A DNA stretch of 57,520 nucleotides from an uncultured Oscillospiraceae bacterium (GTDB lineage Bacteria; Bacillota; Clostridia; Oscillospirales; Acutalibacteraceae): assembly GCA_900547445.1 (NCBI GenBank), contig URGJ01000006.1:1-57520 (forward strand), given 5' to 3'. Under the pieces are notes generated by a model, which worked only from the letters and a program-made list of their open reading frames with translations, had not been told where the DNA came from and did no database searches. Shown here in pieces: positions 24,164-31,824 of this stretch. Position numbers and translations under genes: made by a program. Numbering within the stretch: the stretch's first letter is position 1; every line of letters begins with the position of its first letter.

Positions 24164-24193
24164 ATTTTAACATAATTAGTCATAATTTGTCAA
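24164..24193 (-). promoter_or_regulatory. Promoter of the AbrB-type gene
   Basis: TTGACA (24188-24193), 18-nt spacer, TAAAAT (24164-24169) on the minus strand. Confidence 0.7.
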
Positions 24194-24220
24194 TATTTCT
24201 TCTAAATACAAACTTTATAA

Positions 24221-24889
24221 TTACAAATTATTCCATACTATACTTTCAATGCCGTTCTTCTCAAGTAACGAATTAGCCTTTGAAAAATGACGGCAGCCGA
24301 AAAAGCCTCTATAAGCCGAAAGCGGACTTGGGTGCGGGGCAGTAAGCTTATAGTGGTTTGGATTAGTAATAACAGACGCCTTTCGCTCGGCATTAGCACC
24401 CCAAAGCAAGAAAACAATCGGCTGTTCCTTTTTATTAAGCTCAGAAATAATGCGGTCGGTAAATATTTCCCAGCCCTTGTCTTTATGGCTGTTTGCCTGC
24501 CCTTCCCTTACGGTCAGTACAGTATTCAGCAAAAGTACTCCCTGCTTCGCCCAACCCGTAAGCTCGCCGTGTTCGGGCATTTTTACTCCCAAGTCATCGG
24601 TTATTTCCTTATAAATATTTACAAGTGAGGGCGGCAGAGGAACTCCTTTTTTTACCGAGAAGCAGAGACCGTGCGCCTGCCCTGATCCGTGGTACGGATC
24701 CTGTCCTATTATTACCGCCTTTGTATCTGAAAAAGAGGTGTATTTCAGTGCATTAAAAATATCGTACATATTGGGATAAATCCGCCTTGTGGAATACTCG
24801 CTCTTTAAAAATGCGTGAAGCCGTTTATAATAGGGCTTTTCCCATTCATCCGCTAAGATTTCATCCCAATCGTTGCCTAATTTCACCAT
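24221..24889 (-). CDS. ung: Uracil-DNA glycosylase
   Basis: 222 aa, family 1 UDG. The water-activating motif is GQDPYHG (about residues 61-67), the uracil-recognition part is LLWGANA and the minor-groove loop is HPSPLSAYRGFFGCRHF. It removes uracil from DNA to start base-excision repair in the cytosol. The ATG begins one base after the stop of the upstream HTH gene, so the two are probably co-transcribed. The ribosome site is weak, suggesting coupled translation. Confidence 0.96.
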   Translation of the reverse strand: MVKLGNDWDEILADEWEKPYYKRLHAFLKSEYSTRRIYPNMYDIFNALKYTSFSDTKAVIIGQDPYHGSGQAHGLCFSVKKGVPLPPSLVNIYKEITDDLGVKMPEHGELTGWAKQGVLLLNTVLTVREGQANSHKDKGWEIFTDRIISELNKKEQPIVFLLWGANAERKASVITNPNHYKLTAPHPSPLSAYRGFFGCRHFSKANSLLEKNGIESIVWNNL

Positions 24890-24890
24890 A

Positions 24891-25457
24891 TCATTTCACA
24901 AGCCTCCACCACAAAAGCGTTGCGGCCTGAAGCGGGACTCCTATTCCTAATATTATCCATATATTATAATTAAGGAATTGAAGACAAAAGCACAAAAGCA
25001 AAGACCAAAGCAAAAGTGACACTATCAGAAAAAAAAGTCTGTTTTGATGCCATATAACATCAAAAACCAAAGCTACAACAAGCGATAACGGAACTGCCCA
25101 GCAAAACGCTATCCAGGGCTTCACTCCGGCGAAAATTTCACAAAAAATATATATCACTGTAGCCAAAAGCCAGACCGCCAGCACCGATAGAAGGGTAATT
25201 ATATTATATTTTTTTCTTTCCGACGGAATAGGTGACGACTTTGCGGCGTCTTCCCCTACAATATAGTCAAGACTTACTCCGTAAAGCTTGCTTAGTTTAC
25301 AAAGCACCTCAATACCGGGCAGCGATTCGCCCTGCTCCCACTTTGACACCGCCTTATCGGAATAATTAAGCTTTTCGGCAAGCTCCAACTGTGTAAGTTT
25401 GTTCCTTTTCCTCAGCTCGGAAAGGTTTTTTGCAATAATAAAATTTAATTTATCCAT
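24891..25457 (-). CDS. XRE-type HTH regulator with membrane domain
   Basis: 188 aa. The N-terminal helix-turn-helix (residues 5-60, NLSELRKRNKLTQLELAEKLNYSDKAVSKWEQGESLPG) belongs to the XRE/Cro family. After a linker come four hydrophobic segments (about 85-185), so the repressor is membrane-tethered. Its ligand and targets are unknown. The -10 box ends 6 nt before the ATG with no ribosome-binding site between, so the mRNA should begin at the start codon. The gene precedes ung in one transcription unit. Confidence 0.83.
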   Translation of the reverse strand: MDKLNFIIAKNLSELRKRNKLTQLELAEKLNYSDKAVSKWEQGESLPGIEVLCKLSKLYGVSLDYIVGEDAAKSSPIPSERKKYNIITLLSVLAVWLLATVIYIFCEIFAGVKPWIAFCWAVPLSLVVALVFDVIWHQNRLFFLIVSLLLWSLLLCFCLQFLNYNIWIILGIGVPLQAATLLWWRLVK

Positions 25458-25463
25458 AGTTAA

Positions 25464-25492
25464 ATTATATCATAAAAGCGAACATTAGTCAA
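25464..25492 (-). promoter_or_regulatory. Promoter giving a leaderless HTH-gene mRNA
   Basis: TTGACT (25487-25492), 17-nt spacer, TATAAT (25464-25469) on the minus strand. The A of the ATG (25457) falls at +1. Confidence 0.75.
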
Positions 25493-25567
25493 TTTAAACC
25501 TTATATACGTATGTGTATAGTTACTTTGATAATAATTACATTGTAGCTATTTCTTTACTAATTTAAC

Positions 25568-25596
25568 TTGACATATTAATGTATATCAATTATAAT
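25568..25596 (+). promoter_or_regulatory. Consensus promoter of the small two-gene unit
   Basis: TTGACA (25568-25573), 17-nt spacer, TATAAT (25591-25596). It excludes any start before about 25603. Confidence 0.88.
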
Positions 25597-25626
25597 CTTA
25601 GCATAGAATTATTGGGAGGTATTATT

Positions 25627-25890
25627 ATGGATAACGGAAAAATTCAACTTCACAATGTTGATTTTGATGATTTTATAAAGGCTATTGACGAGTGCAAAGG
25701 CGATGTTTATCTTGAAACTAAGGACGGAGACGTTCTTAATCTCAAATCCAAACTTTGCCAGATGATCGGATTAAGCACCATCTTAAACAATTCTGAAGTT
25801 ACCGAGGCTAATATTCGCTGTACAAATCCTGAGGATGAGACAATGCTCTTCAGGTTCAATCTTTACGGCGAAATGCCAAAGGAGCAGTAA
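25627..25890 (+). CDS. Small conserved-looking protein of unknown function
   Basis: 87 aa, soluble and acidic; starts MDNGKIQLHNVDFDDFIKAI after GGGAGG. Alternating helix and strand patterns (DFIKAIDECKGDVYLETKDGDVLNLKSKL) suggest a compact alpha/beta fold. The DGDxLNLKSKL stretch resembles short clostridial proteins that I recall as hypothetical. I do not recognise a function. A perfect promoter and ribosome site imply strong expression. It is followed after 5 nt by another small gene. Confidence 0.75.
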   Translation: MDNGKIQLHNVDFDDFIKAIDECKGDVYLETKDGDVLNLKSKLCQMIGLSTILNNSEVTEANIRCTNPEDETMLFRFNLYGEMPKEQ

Positions 25891-25895
25891 ACAAA

Positions 25896-26180
25896 ATGGC
25901 CGACAATAACTTTTTAACCTATAAGGAAAAACCCCTCGTTAAATGCGGAAATGAAATATATTACGGCGATATGGCAGAGCCCTACGTTATAAGATTTACC
26001 GTACTTTCCACAGTAAAGGCAGGAGATAATGAAATCCCCGGCAAGGTTAAGGTCGAGCTTTTAAAAAGCGATACTCAGCTTTCAGATAAGGACAGAATTT
26101 CCAAAGAAACAGTTAAAGACTCCTTTTTTGAAGCACTTGATTTCGGATTTGTATGGCTTGAGCGCGCTCTAAAGTCCTAA
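25896..26180 (+). CDS. Small protein of unknown function
   Basis: 94 aa, soluble, no membrane segment or signal. Predicted beta-rich N-terminal part (YKEKPLVKCGNEIYYGDM, YVIRFTVLSTVKAG) and a C-terminal helix (KDSFFEALDFGFVWLERAL). Not recognised. AAAGGAG overlaps the end of the preceding gene, so the two are probably translated together. A strong hairpin follows. Confidence 0.72.
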   Translation: MADNNFLTYKEKPLVKCGNEIYYGDMAEPYVIRFTVLSTVKAGDNEIPGKVKVELLKSDTQLSDKDRISKETVKDSFFEALDFGFVWLERALKS

Positions 26181-26194
26181 CTTAAAATTTACTC

Positions 26195-26243
26195 TTTTAA
26201 AGGCTCCCTAACGGACATTAAATCCGTTGGGGAGCTTTTAAAT
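26195..26243. terminator. Bidirectional terminator after the small gene pair
   Basis: Long stem AAAGGCTCCC...GGGAGCTTTT with inner AACGGA/TCCGTT pairing. It lies between convergent genes, with T/A ends on both sides. Confidence 0.8.
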
Positions 26244-26252
26244 ATCTCTTAA

Positions 26253-27632
26253 TTATTCTTCTGTCTCAACATCCTGCTCTTTTTTACCAGAAAGAATAAG
26301 ATTGACTATTATTCCGAGGATAAGAGAGGTTGCAACAGCCGTAAGCGTGATTTTTCCGAATGTGAGAGAAAGCCCGCCTATGCCCGCAATGAGTATTGCC
26401 GACACAACAAAGAGATTTTTGTTAGCGTTTAGATCAACCTTCTGCACCATCTTAAGACCGCTTACCGCGATAAATCCGTAAAGCGCCATACAAACGCCGC
26501 CCATTACGCAGGACGGAATTGAGTTAACAAACGCAACAAAGGGGTTGATAAAGGAAACTATTATTGCCGCAAACGCCGCTGCGATAATTGTAGCAACCGA
26601 AGCATTTCTTGTAATAGCGACGCAGGCCACCGACTCGCCGTAGGTAGTGTTCGGGCAGCCGCCGAAGAAAGCTCCTACCATTGAGCCTACACCGTCGCCT
26701 AAAAGGGTTCTGTGAAGACCGGGTTCTTCAAGCAAATCCTTTTCAATTATTGAGGAAATATTCTTGTGGTCAGCGATATGCTCCGCAAATACAACGAAGG
26801 CAACAGGTACATACGCAACCGCAATAGTGCCGACATACGCAACATTAAGCTCCTTAAGTCCGCCAAAAGCAGTTAAGAATGTGAAATCGGGAACGCTTAT
26901 AAAGGTCTCAACCGATACGCCGCCTGCTACAAGCGCGGTAAACTTGCTAAAATCAATAAGCTTTAAAGCATCGATTCCTGCCGCAGTTCCTATAACCGTA
27001 AATACAGTAGCTACAGCATAGCCCGCAAGGATACCTAAAAAAAATGGTATAAGCTTTGCGGACTTTTTACCGTAGGTTGAGCAGAGCATTGTAACAATAA
27101 GGGTGATAACACCAATAAGCACGCAAAGCAGAACATTTGCAACCGAGTTGCCCTTTGCGTCAAGAACGCCGCCCTTCTGAAGGTCGCCTACCGCATTTGA
27201 TGCAAGGGAGAGACCGATTATGGCAACTGTCGGTCCAATAACAACGGGAGGCATAAGCTTATTAATCCAGCCGACACCTGCAAACTTAACGATGACAGCG
27301 ATAATCACATATACAAGACCTGCAAAAATTGCACCTAAAATAAGTCCAACATAACCGAGAGCCATCGATACTCCGCCCGCAAACGCCGCGAACATAGAGC
27401 CTATGAACGCAAAGGAAGATCCGAGGAAAACAGGGCTTTTCTTAGCGGTGAAAAGCACGTAAACAAGGGTTCCTACGCCCGCGCCGAAAAGTGCCGCCGC
27501 CGAGCTCATACCGTTGCCGATAATTACCGGAACAACCAAGGTGGCCGCCATAATCGCAAGTAACTGCTGGATTGCGAAGACAATTAGCTGACCGAACTTC
27601 GGTTTGTCTTCTACATTGTAGTACATTTTCAT
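26253..27632 (-). CDS. uraA: Uracil permease (NCS2/UraA family)
   Basis: 459 aa with about 14 hydrophobic segments in the UraA fold. Family signatures include QQLLAIMAATLVVPVIIG near the N-terminus, VVIGPTVAIIGLSLA, and FFGGCPNTTYGESVACVAITRNASV (about residues 315-340), the substrate loop. It imports uracil with protons. The gene lies downstream of pyrR and shares its PyrR attenuator, which fits uracil rather than xanthine. The start follows GGAGG. An intercistronic stem lies in the 88-nt gap before it. Confidence 0.92.
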   Translation of the reverse strand: MKMYYNVEDKPKFGQLIVFAIQQLLAIMAATLVVPVIIGNGMSSAAALFGAGVGTLVYVLFTAKKSPVFLGSSFAFIGSMFAAFAGGVSMALGYVGLILGAIFAGLVYVIIAVIVKFAGVGWINKLMPPVVIGPTVAIIGLSLASNAVGDLQKGGVLDAKGNSVANVLLCVLIGVITLIVTMLCSTYGKKSAKLIPFFLGILAGYAVATVFTVIGTAAGIDALKLIDFSKFTALVAGGVSVETFISVPDFTFLTAFGGLKELNVAYVGTIAVAYVPVAFVVFAEHIADHKNISSIIEKDLLEEPGLHRTLLGDGVGSMVGAFFGGCPNTTYGESVACVAITRNASVATIIAAAFAAIIVSFINPFVAFVNSIPSCVMGGVCMALYGFIAVSGLKMVQKVDLNANKNLFVVSAILIAGIGGLSLTFGKITLTAVATSLILGIIVNLILSGKKEQDVETEE

Positions 27633-27650
27633 TTTACTTCCTCCGTATTT

Positions 27651-27686
27651 CGCACAGTACGGACAGTCTTAGCTCCGCCCTGTGCG
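27651..27686 (-). other. Intercistronic stem between pyrR and uraA
   Basis: CGCACAG (27651-27657) pairs with CTGTGCG (27680-27686), with extra pairing inside. No T run on the minus strand. It may mark an RNA processing or stability site just before the uraA ribosome site. Confidence 0.45.
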
Positions 27687-27720
27687 TTTTTCTATATTAA
27701 CAGTCATATTTTTCGACTGC

Positions 27721-28260
27721 TCATACCTCGTAAAGCTCAGCGGCAGTTATATCGTCATAAGGCGGTATTTTGACCGCAATAAGCTCCGACTTTGAGGTCG
27801 GAACATTTTTACCCACATAGTCGCCCCTGATAGGCAATTCCCTATGTCCCCTGTCTATCAGAACCGCAAGCTGGATCGAAGCAGCACGCCCGAAACGCAT
27901 AATTGCATCCATTGCCGCACGCACCGTTCTGCCTGTGTAAAGCACGTCGTCAACCAAAACGACCCTTCTACCTATAATAGAAACCGTCATTTCAGCGGAA
28001 TGTATAACGGGATCAGGTGAAATCGCGGTCAAATCATCGCGATAAAATGTTATATCAATTTCGCCTGTAGGCGGACGTACGCCTTCTATATTATATATGT
28101 TGTCCGCAATAATTTTTGCAAGCGCCACTCCACGCCGCTTTATTCCGATAATACAAAGCTCGGTGACGCCGTTATTTCTTTCAAGTATTTCATGAGAAAT
28201 GCGTTTAAGCGCTCTCGTAACCGCCGCTTCATCCATAAGGGTCGCTTTAAATTTTTCCAT
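27721..28260 (-). CDS. pyrR: PyrR bifunctional pyr attenuator / uracil phosphoribosyltransferase
   Basis: 179 aa. The PRPP-binding loop is VVLVDDVLYTGRTVRAAMDA (about residues 98-117). The RNA-binding family features (IGIKRRGVALA, DRGHRELPIRGDYVGKNVPTS) are present. PyrR binds a hairpin in the pyr mRNA leader when UMP is high and promotes termination. The ATG at 28260 is chosen over GTG 28269 because GGAG lies 8 nt upstream. The leader carries a PyrR loop and a terminator, so it should regulate its own unit with uraA. Confidence 0.95.
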   Translation of the reverse strand: MEKFKATLMDEAAVTRALKRISHEILERNNGVTELCIIGIKRRGVALAKIIADNIYNIEGVRPPTGEIDITFYRDDLTAISPDPVIHSAEMTVSIIGRRVVLVDDVLYTGRTVRAAMDAIMRFGRAASIQLAVLIDRGHRELPIRGDYVGKNVPTSKSELIAVKIPPYDDITAAELYEV

Positions 28261-28273
28261 AACAATCACTCCG

Positions 28274-28304
28274 AAAAAAAGCGTCTTGCACGCAGCAAGA
28301 CGCT
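28274..28304 (-). terminator. PyrR attenuator terminator
   Basis: AAGCGTCTTGC/GCAAGACGCTT with a 5-nt loop, then a T7 run on the minus strand, ending about 12 nt before the pyrR ribosome site. Confidence 0.93.
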
Positions 28305-28382
28305 TGAATACTTAACAAAAAATCGGCATATACATATACATATATTAAATATACTTTATACCGTTTGTCAATCAGAGCCTTG

Positions 28383-28400
28383 CCGGTATCACCGTACCGT
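28383..28400 (-). promoter_or_regulatory. PyrR-binding loop hairpin
   Basis: On the minus strand CGGTA/TACCG encloses loop CGGTGA, which fits the conserved CNGNGA of PyrR binding loops. It is preceded by TTTAAGA and followed by GCAAGG, as in Bacillus pyr leaders. Located between the promoter and the attenuator terminator. Confidence 0.85.
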
Positions 28401-28424
28401 CTTAAAGGGATTTAAACTTTAATT

Positions 28425-28453
28425 ACTATACCATACATATTTATAATTGTAAA
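28425..28453 (-). promoter_or_regulatory. Promoter of pyrR-uraA
   Basis: TTTACA (28448-28453), 17-nt spacer, TATAGT (28425-28430) on the minus strand. Confidence 0.78.
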
Positions 28454-28634
28454 GAGTTTTTTAACATTTTCAAAAATATTTTTTATACTCTATATTGTGC
28501 CGCAATTTAATATTCTTGCATAATTCCCCCACTTTTGGTGTAAAATAGTATAGTACAAGCGTTAGCCGGCGCCACTTTATTCGATTTTGTAGGATTGCAC
28601 AAGTCATATGTCAAAATTTTCCATTATTGTACTT
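28454..28634. other. Intergenic stretch between divergent pyrR and 3D-protein units
   Basis: The gene-free gap 28261-28785 holds the pyr leader on the left and the operator and promoter of the 3D protein on the right. In the middle, 28454-28634 is AT-rich and I can assign nothing to it. Confidence 0.5.
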
Positions 28635-28671
28635 GTTACAAAAGGTTACAAGCTTGTAACTTTTTTGAAAC
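28635..28671 (+). promoter_or_regulatory. Inverted operator upstream of 3D-domain protein gene
   Basis: GTTACA (28635-28640), AAAG, GTTACA (28645-28650), AGCT, TGTAAC (28655-28660), TTTTT, TGAAAC (28666-28671). The core GTTACAAGCTTGTAAC is a perfect 16-bp palindrome. The layout matches the operator at 19729-19767. It lies about 47 bp upstream of the -35 box, an activator-like position. Confidence 0.6.
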
Positions 28672-28717
28672 CTATTTTTTTTAGAGGTTTTGACTAAAAA
28701 CATTAATTTTTGTCGCT

Positions 28718-28746
28718 TTGACATAGTGGTTTTAATGCTTTATAAT
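28718..28746 (+). promoter_or_regulatory. Consensus promoter of 3D-domain protein gene
   Basis: TTGACA (28718-28723), 17-nt spacer, TATAAT (28741-28746). It sits inside the open frame upstream and sets the start at 28786. Confidence 0.88.
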
Positions 28747-28785
28747 AGCAAACGGCTTGCGAGATTGTTTCAAAGGAGTCATTTG

Positions 28786-29865
28786 ATGTTAGAAAAAATA
28801 AAGTACCGTTTGTCAGAGAAACTGCTCTCCGCACAGACGCGCATAAGCTGCATAGCGGTTATGACCGCCGTCACGATTGCGGTTGTTACTTTACTCGGGC
28901 TATCATTAAATACCGTTGAAATATTTGACGGTGAACAGACATACACGGTGCGTTCCCTAAATACGAACGTAGCCAACGTTCTCTCAAACCTTAATTTGAA
29001 GTCCGAGCGATATAAGATAACAAAGACTACGGTTGACAACCGTATGACATCGGTTGAAATCGCTTACGCCTTCCCCGTATACATTACCAAGGGAGACGAA
29101 ACACGAGAAATCGAATTTACGGGTGGAACTGTGGCTGAGGCTCTCTTAGCGGCGGGTTACGAACCTGACAGCCATGATTTTATCGAGCCTGCAGCAGACA
29201 CTGTTATTAACGAAACAGCTTATATAGACTATACTGATATTGAGTATGTAAACGGAAGCTTCACCGAGGCTGTTCCCCATAATGTTGAAACAGTATATTC
29301 CTCGGCTAAAGCGGCGGGTACCACCTCCCTTACCGAGGGTTCGGATGGCTTAAAGCAGGTAAATTACACCGAAAAGCTTGTAAACGGAGTTTCTCAGGAA
29401 AAAACCGTCACAAGCGAGGAGATTTTAAAAACCGCCGTCAACGGCAAAAAGATTATTGGTACAAAAAAAGCGTCTGCAAGCGCGGTCAAGACCTCCGCTT
29501 CAGTAAAATGCGTTTCAGTACTCACCCCCTCTTCACCCATTGAGCTTGACAAAAACGGCGCGCCGGTAAGCTACAAATCAAAAATGACGGCAAGAGCCAC
29601 CGCCTACACCTATACCGGCAACAACTGCGCGACTGGCGTAGCGCCTAAGCCGGGCTATATCGCGGTAAATCCAAAGGTTATACCCTATGGAACTAAAATG
29701 TATATCAAAACCGCAGACGGCAGCGTAATTTACGGCTATGCCGTTGCGGCGGACACGGGCGGATTCGTAAAGAATCACCCGACAGGCGTCGACCTGTTTA
29801 TGTCGACCGAAAGCGCCTGCAGAAGCTTTGGCGTGCGTAATGTTGAAATCTATATACTTGAATGA
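28786..29865 (+). CDS. YabE-like cell-wall protein: DUF348, G5 and 3D domains
   Basis: 359 aa. A basic N-terminus and one transmembrane helix (about residues 20-42) precede two DUF348-like repeats (VEIFDGEQTYTVRSLNTNVANVL; VYITKGDETREIEFTGGTVAEAL). A G5 domain (about 165-220, NYTEKLVNGVSQEKTVTSEEIL) and a C-terminal 3D domain (about 265-359) follow. The 3D domain holds the conserved Asp residues in VAADTGGF and GVDLFMS. The 3D domain resembles MltA-type lytic transglycosylases, so it likely cuts glycan strands outside the cell, as YocH or Rpf/Sps proteins do. AAAGGAG lies 7 nt before the ATG. Monocistronic. Confidence 0.88.
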   Translation: MLEKIKYRLSEKLLSAQTRISCIAVMTAVTIAVVTLLGLSLNTVEIFDGEQTYTVRSLNTNVANVLSNLNLKSERYKITKTTVDNRMTSVEIAYAFPVYITKGDETREIEFTGGTVAEALLAAGYEPDSHDFIEPAADTVINETAYIDYTDIEYVNGSFTEAVPHNVETVYSSAKAAGTTSLTEGSDGLKQVNYTEKLVNGVSQEKTVTSEEILKTAVNGKKIIGTKKASASAVKTSASVKCVSVLTPSSPIELDKNGAPVSYKSKMTARATAYTYTGNNCATGVAPKPGYIAVNPKVIPYGTKMYIKTADGSVIYGYAVAADTGGFVKNHPTGVDLFMSTESACRSFGVRNVEIYILE

Positions 29866-29883
29866 AAAATTCTTTACAAGCCA

Positions 29884-29916
29884 ACGCGGGCGGTGAATTT
29901 TCACCGCCCGCGTTTT
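29884..29916. terminator. Terminator after 3D-domain protein gene
   Basis: A GC-rich 13-bp perfect stem (ACGCGGGCGGTGA with its complement) followed by TTTT, placed between convergent genes and probably also ending asnB. Confidence 0.9.
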
Positions 29917-29922
29917 AATATC

Positions 29923-31761
29923 TCATGCGTTCACAAAAAATTCTTTATACCATACAAGGAAGGTGTAAACCGTCCAGATTTTGCGGCTTAAATCTGCCTT
30001 TCCTGCGCGGTGGTTATCTAGCAGACCCACAAGCGCCGAGGTATCGAAGAACTTTTCGGCAATATCACTTGTAAACTCGGTCTTAACCTTTTCGTAATAC
30101 TTATCCTCTTTGAGCCACACGCGGATAGGCACGGGGAAGCCCAGCTTATCCTTTTCGGCGGTAAGCTTAGGTAAGGTCTTTTCCGCCGCCTTGCGCAAAG
30201 CAAGCTTAGTGGTCTTGGTGCTTACACGGCAGTTAAGGGGTATGGTCTCGGCTAATTCCAGCACCTTTTTGTCAAGGAAGGGCACGCGAAGTTCAAGGGA
30301 GTTTGCCATACTCGTTTTGTCGGCTTTTAGCAGAATATCCCCCATAAGCCACATATTAATGTCGAGATACTGCATTTTTGTGATGTCGTCCTTGTCGGCG
30401 ACCTCTTTATAGAATTTATCGCACAAAACCTGCGGCGCGGCGGCGCGCTTTGCGGTATCGCTCTTTAAAAGGGCGTTGCGCTCCTTGAGGCTGAAAATAG
30501 AGGCGTTGCCGATAAACCGCTCCTCAATCGTCTTTCCTCGGCGGACAAGATAATTAATTCCGTGCTTTTGCGGCAGATGCTCGCAGATTTTGCTTATAAC
30601 GCGGCGAACGGCAAAGGGCAGCTTGTCGTAAGCAGTAAGGGTTATCGGCTCTTGATAAATGCGGTAGCCGCCGAACAGCTCGTCCGCTCCCTCACCCGAC
30701 ATAACCACCTTTACGTGCTCGCTTGCAAGCTTACTTACAAAGTAAAGGGCTATTGCGGCGGGGTCGGCGAGCGGCTCGTCCATATGATACTGAATTTCGG
30801 GGAAGGTGTCCCAGTATTCCTCGGGGGTAATCACCTTTGAAATATTCTCAACCCCTATTGTATCTGCAAATTTCTTTGCGAAGTGAATTTCGTTATAACG
30901 GTCGCCGTCGGGGCTTTCAAAGCCTACTGTAAAGGTCTTGTCAACCTTTGCCGCCTCGGCGATATAGCTTGAATCGATACCGCTTGAAAGGAAGGAGCCT
31001 ACCTCAACGTCGGCTATCTTATGCGCCTTTACCGATTCCCGCACCGCCTTGTCGGTAAGGTCGGCGAAATATTCGAGCACGCCGCTCTGCGGTTTAAAGT
31101 CGGGGCGGAAGTAGCGGGTTTTCTTCATTTCCCCGTCCTTATATGTGAAATAATGGGCGGGCGGGAGCTTAAATACGTTCTTAAAAAAGGTCTCCTCTGT
31201 AGGGGAGTACTGGAAGGAAAGGTAGTGCGCGAGCGCCTCCTCGTTAAGCTCCTTTTTAAAATCGGGGTGGTCGAGAAACGACTTTATTTCCGATCCGAAA
31301 ATAAAGCTTTCCCCCATAAAGGTGTAGTAAAAGGGCTTTATTCCGAACATATCCCGCGCGCCAAAAATTGAACGGTCGCGCCTGTTGAAAATCACAAAGG
31401 CGAACATTCCGCGAAGCTTCGGCACTAAGTCCTCGCCCCATTCTTCGTAGCCGTGTAGCAATACCTCGCTGTCCGAATTATTAGAGAAGGTATGCCCCGC
31501 GGCGACAAGCTCCTGTCTTAGCTCCTTAAAATTATATATTTCGCCGTTAAAGACAAGCACCAACGATTTGTCCTCGTTGAACATCGGCTGACCGCCCTCG
31601 GCAAGGTCGATAATGCTGAGTCTTCTAAAGCCCAGCGCAATATCGCCGTCCACAAACTGACCCGCCGAATCAGGTCCGCGGTGAACAATGCGGTTCATCA
31701 TTTTAGTGAGCACCGTGCCGTCGTCCTTTATAAAATTGGTAAAGCCCGTAAAGCCACACAT
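29923..31761 (-). CDS. asnB: Asparagine synthase (glutamine-hydrolysing)
   Basis: 612 aa. The start MCGFTGF exposes the N-terminal nucleophile Cys2 of the class II glutaminase domain (about 1-210, with NGEIYNF and NSDSEVLLHGYEEWG). The synthetase domain has the PP-loop SSGIDSSYIA (about residues 244-253) and GEGADELFGGY. It makes asparagine from aspartate, glutamine and ATP in the cytosol. AAAGGAG precedes the ATG. It lies 42 nt behind the Gx-transporter gene but has a plausible promoter of its own at the end of that gene. Confidence 0.93.
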   Translation of the reverse strand: MCGFTGFTNFIKDDGTVLTKMMNRIVHRGPDSAGQFVDGDIALGFRRLSIIDLAEGGQPMFNEDKSLVLVFNGEIYNFKELRQELVAAGHTFSNNSDSEVLLHGYEEWGEDLVPKLRGMFAFVIFNRRDRSIFGARDMFGIKPFYYTFMGESFIFGSEIKSFLDHPDFKKELNEEALAHYLSFQYSPTEETFFKNVFKLPPAHYFTYKDGEMKKTRYFRPDFKPQSGVLEYFADLTDKAVRESVKAHKIADVEVGSFLSSGIDSSYIAEAAKVDKTFTVGFESPDGDRYNEIHFAKKFADTIGVENISKVITPEEYWDTFPEIQYHMDEPLADPAAIALYFVSKLASEHVKVVMSGEGADELFGGYRIYQEPITLTAYDKLPFAVRRVISKICEHLPQKHGINYLVRRGKTIEERFIGNASIFSLKERNALLKSDTAKRAAAPQVLCDKFYKEVADKDDITKMQYLDINMWLMGDILLKADKTSMANSLELRVPFLDKKVLELAETIPLNCRVSTKTTKLALRKAAEKTLPKLTAEKDKLGFPVPIRVWLKEDKYYEKVKTEFTSDIAEKFFDTSALVGLLDNHRAGKADLSRKIWTVYTFLVWYKEFFVNA

Positions 31762-31795
31762 TATAAAAACTCTCCTTTAAAGGATATAATATCTT

Positions 31796-31824
31796 ATTAT
31801 ACACTATAATTTAGTATTTGTCTT
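31796..31824 (-). promoter_or_regulatory. Possible promoter of asnB
   Basis: AAGACA (31819-31824), 17-nt spacer, TATAAT (31796-31801) on the minus strand, overlapping the end of the Gx-transporter gene. Confidence 0.5.
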
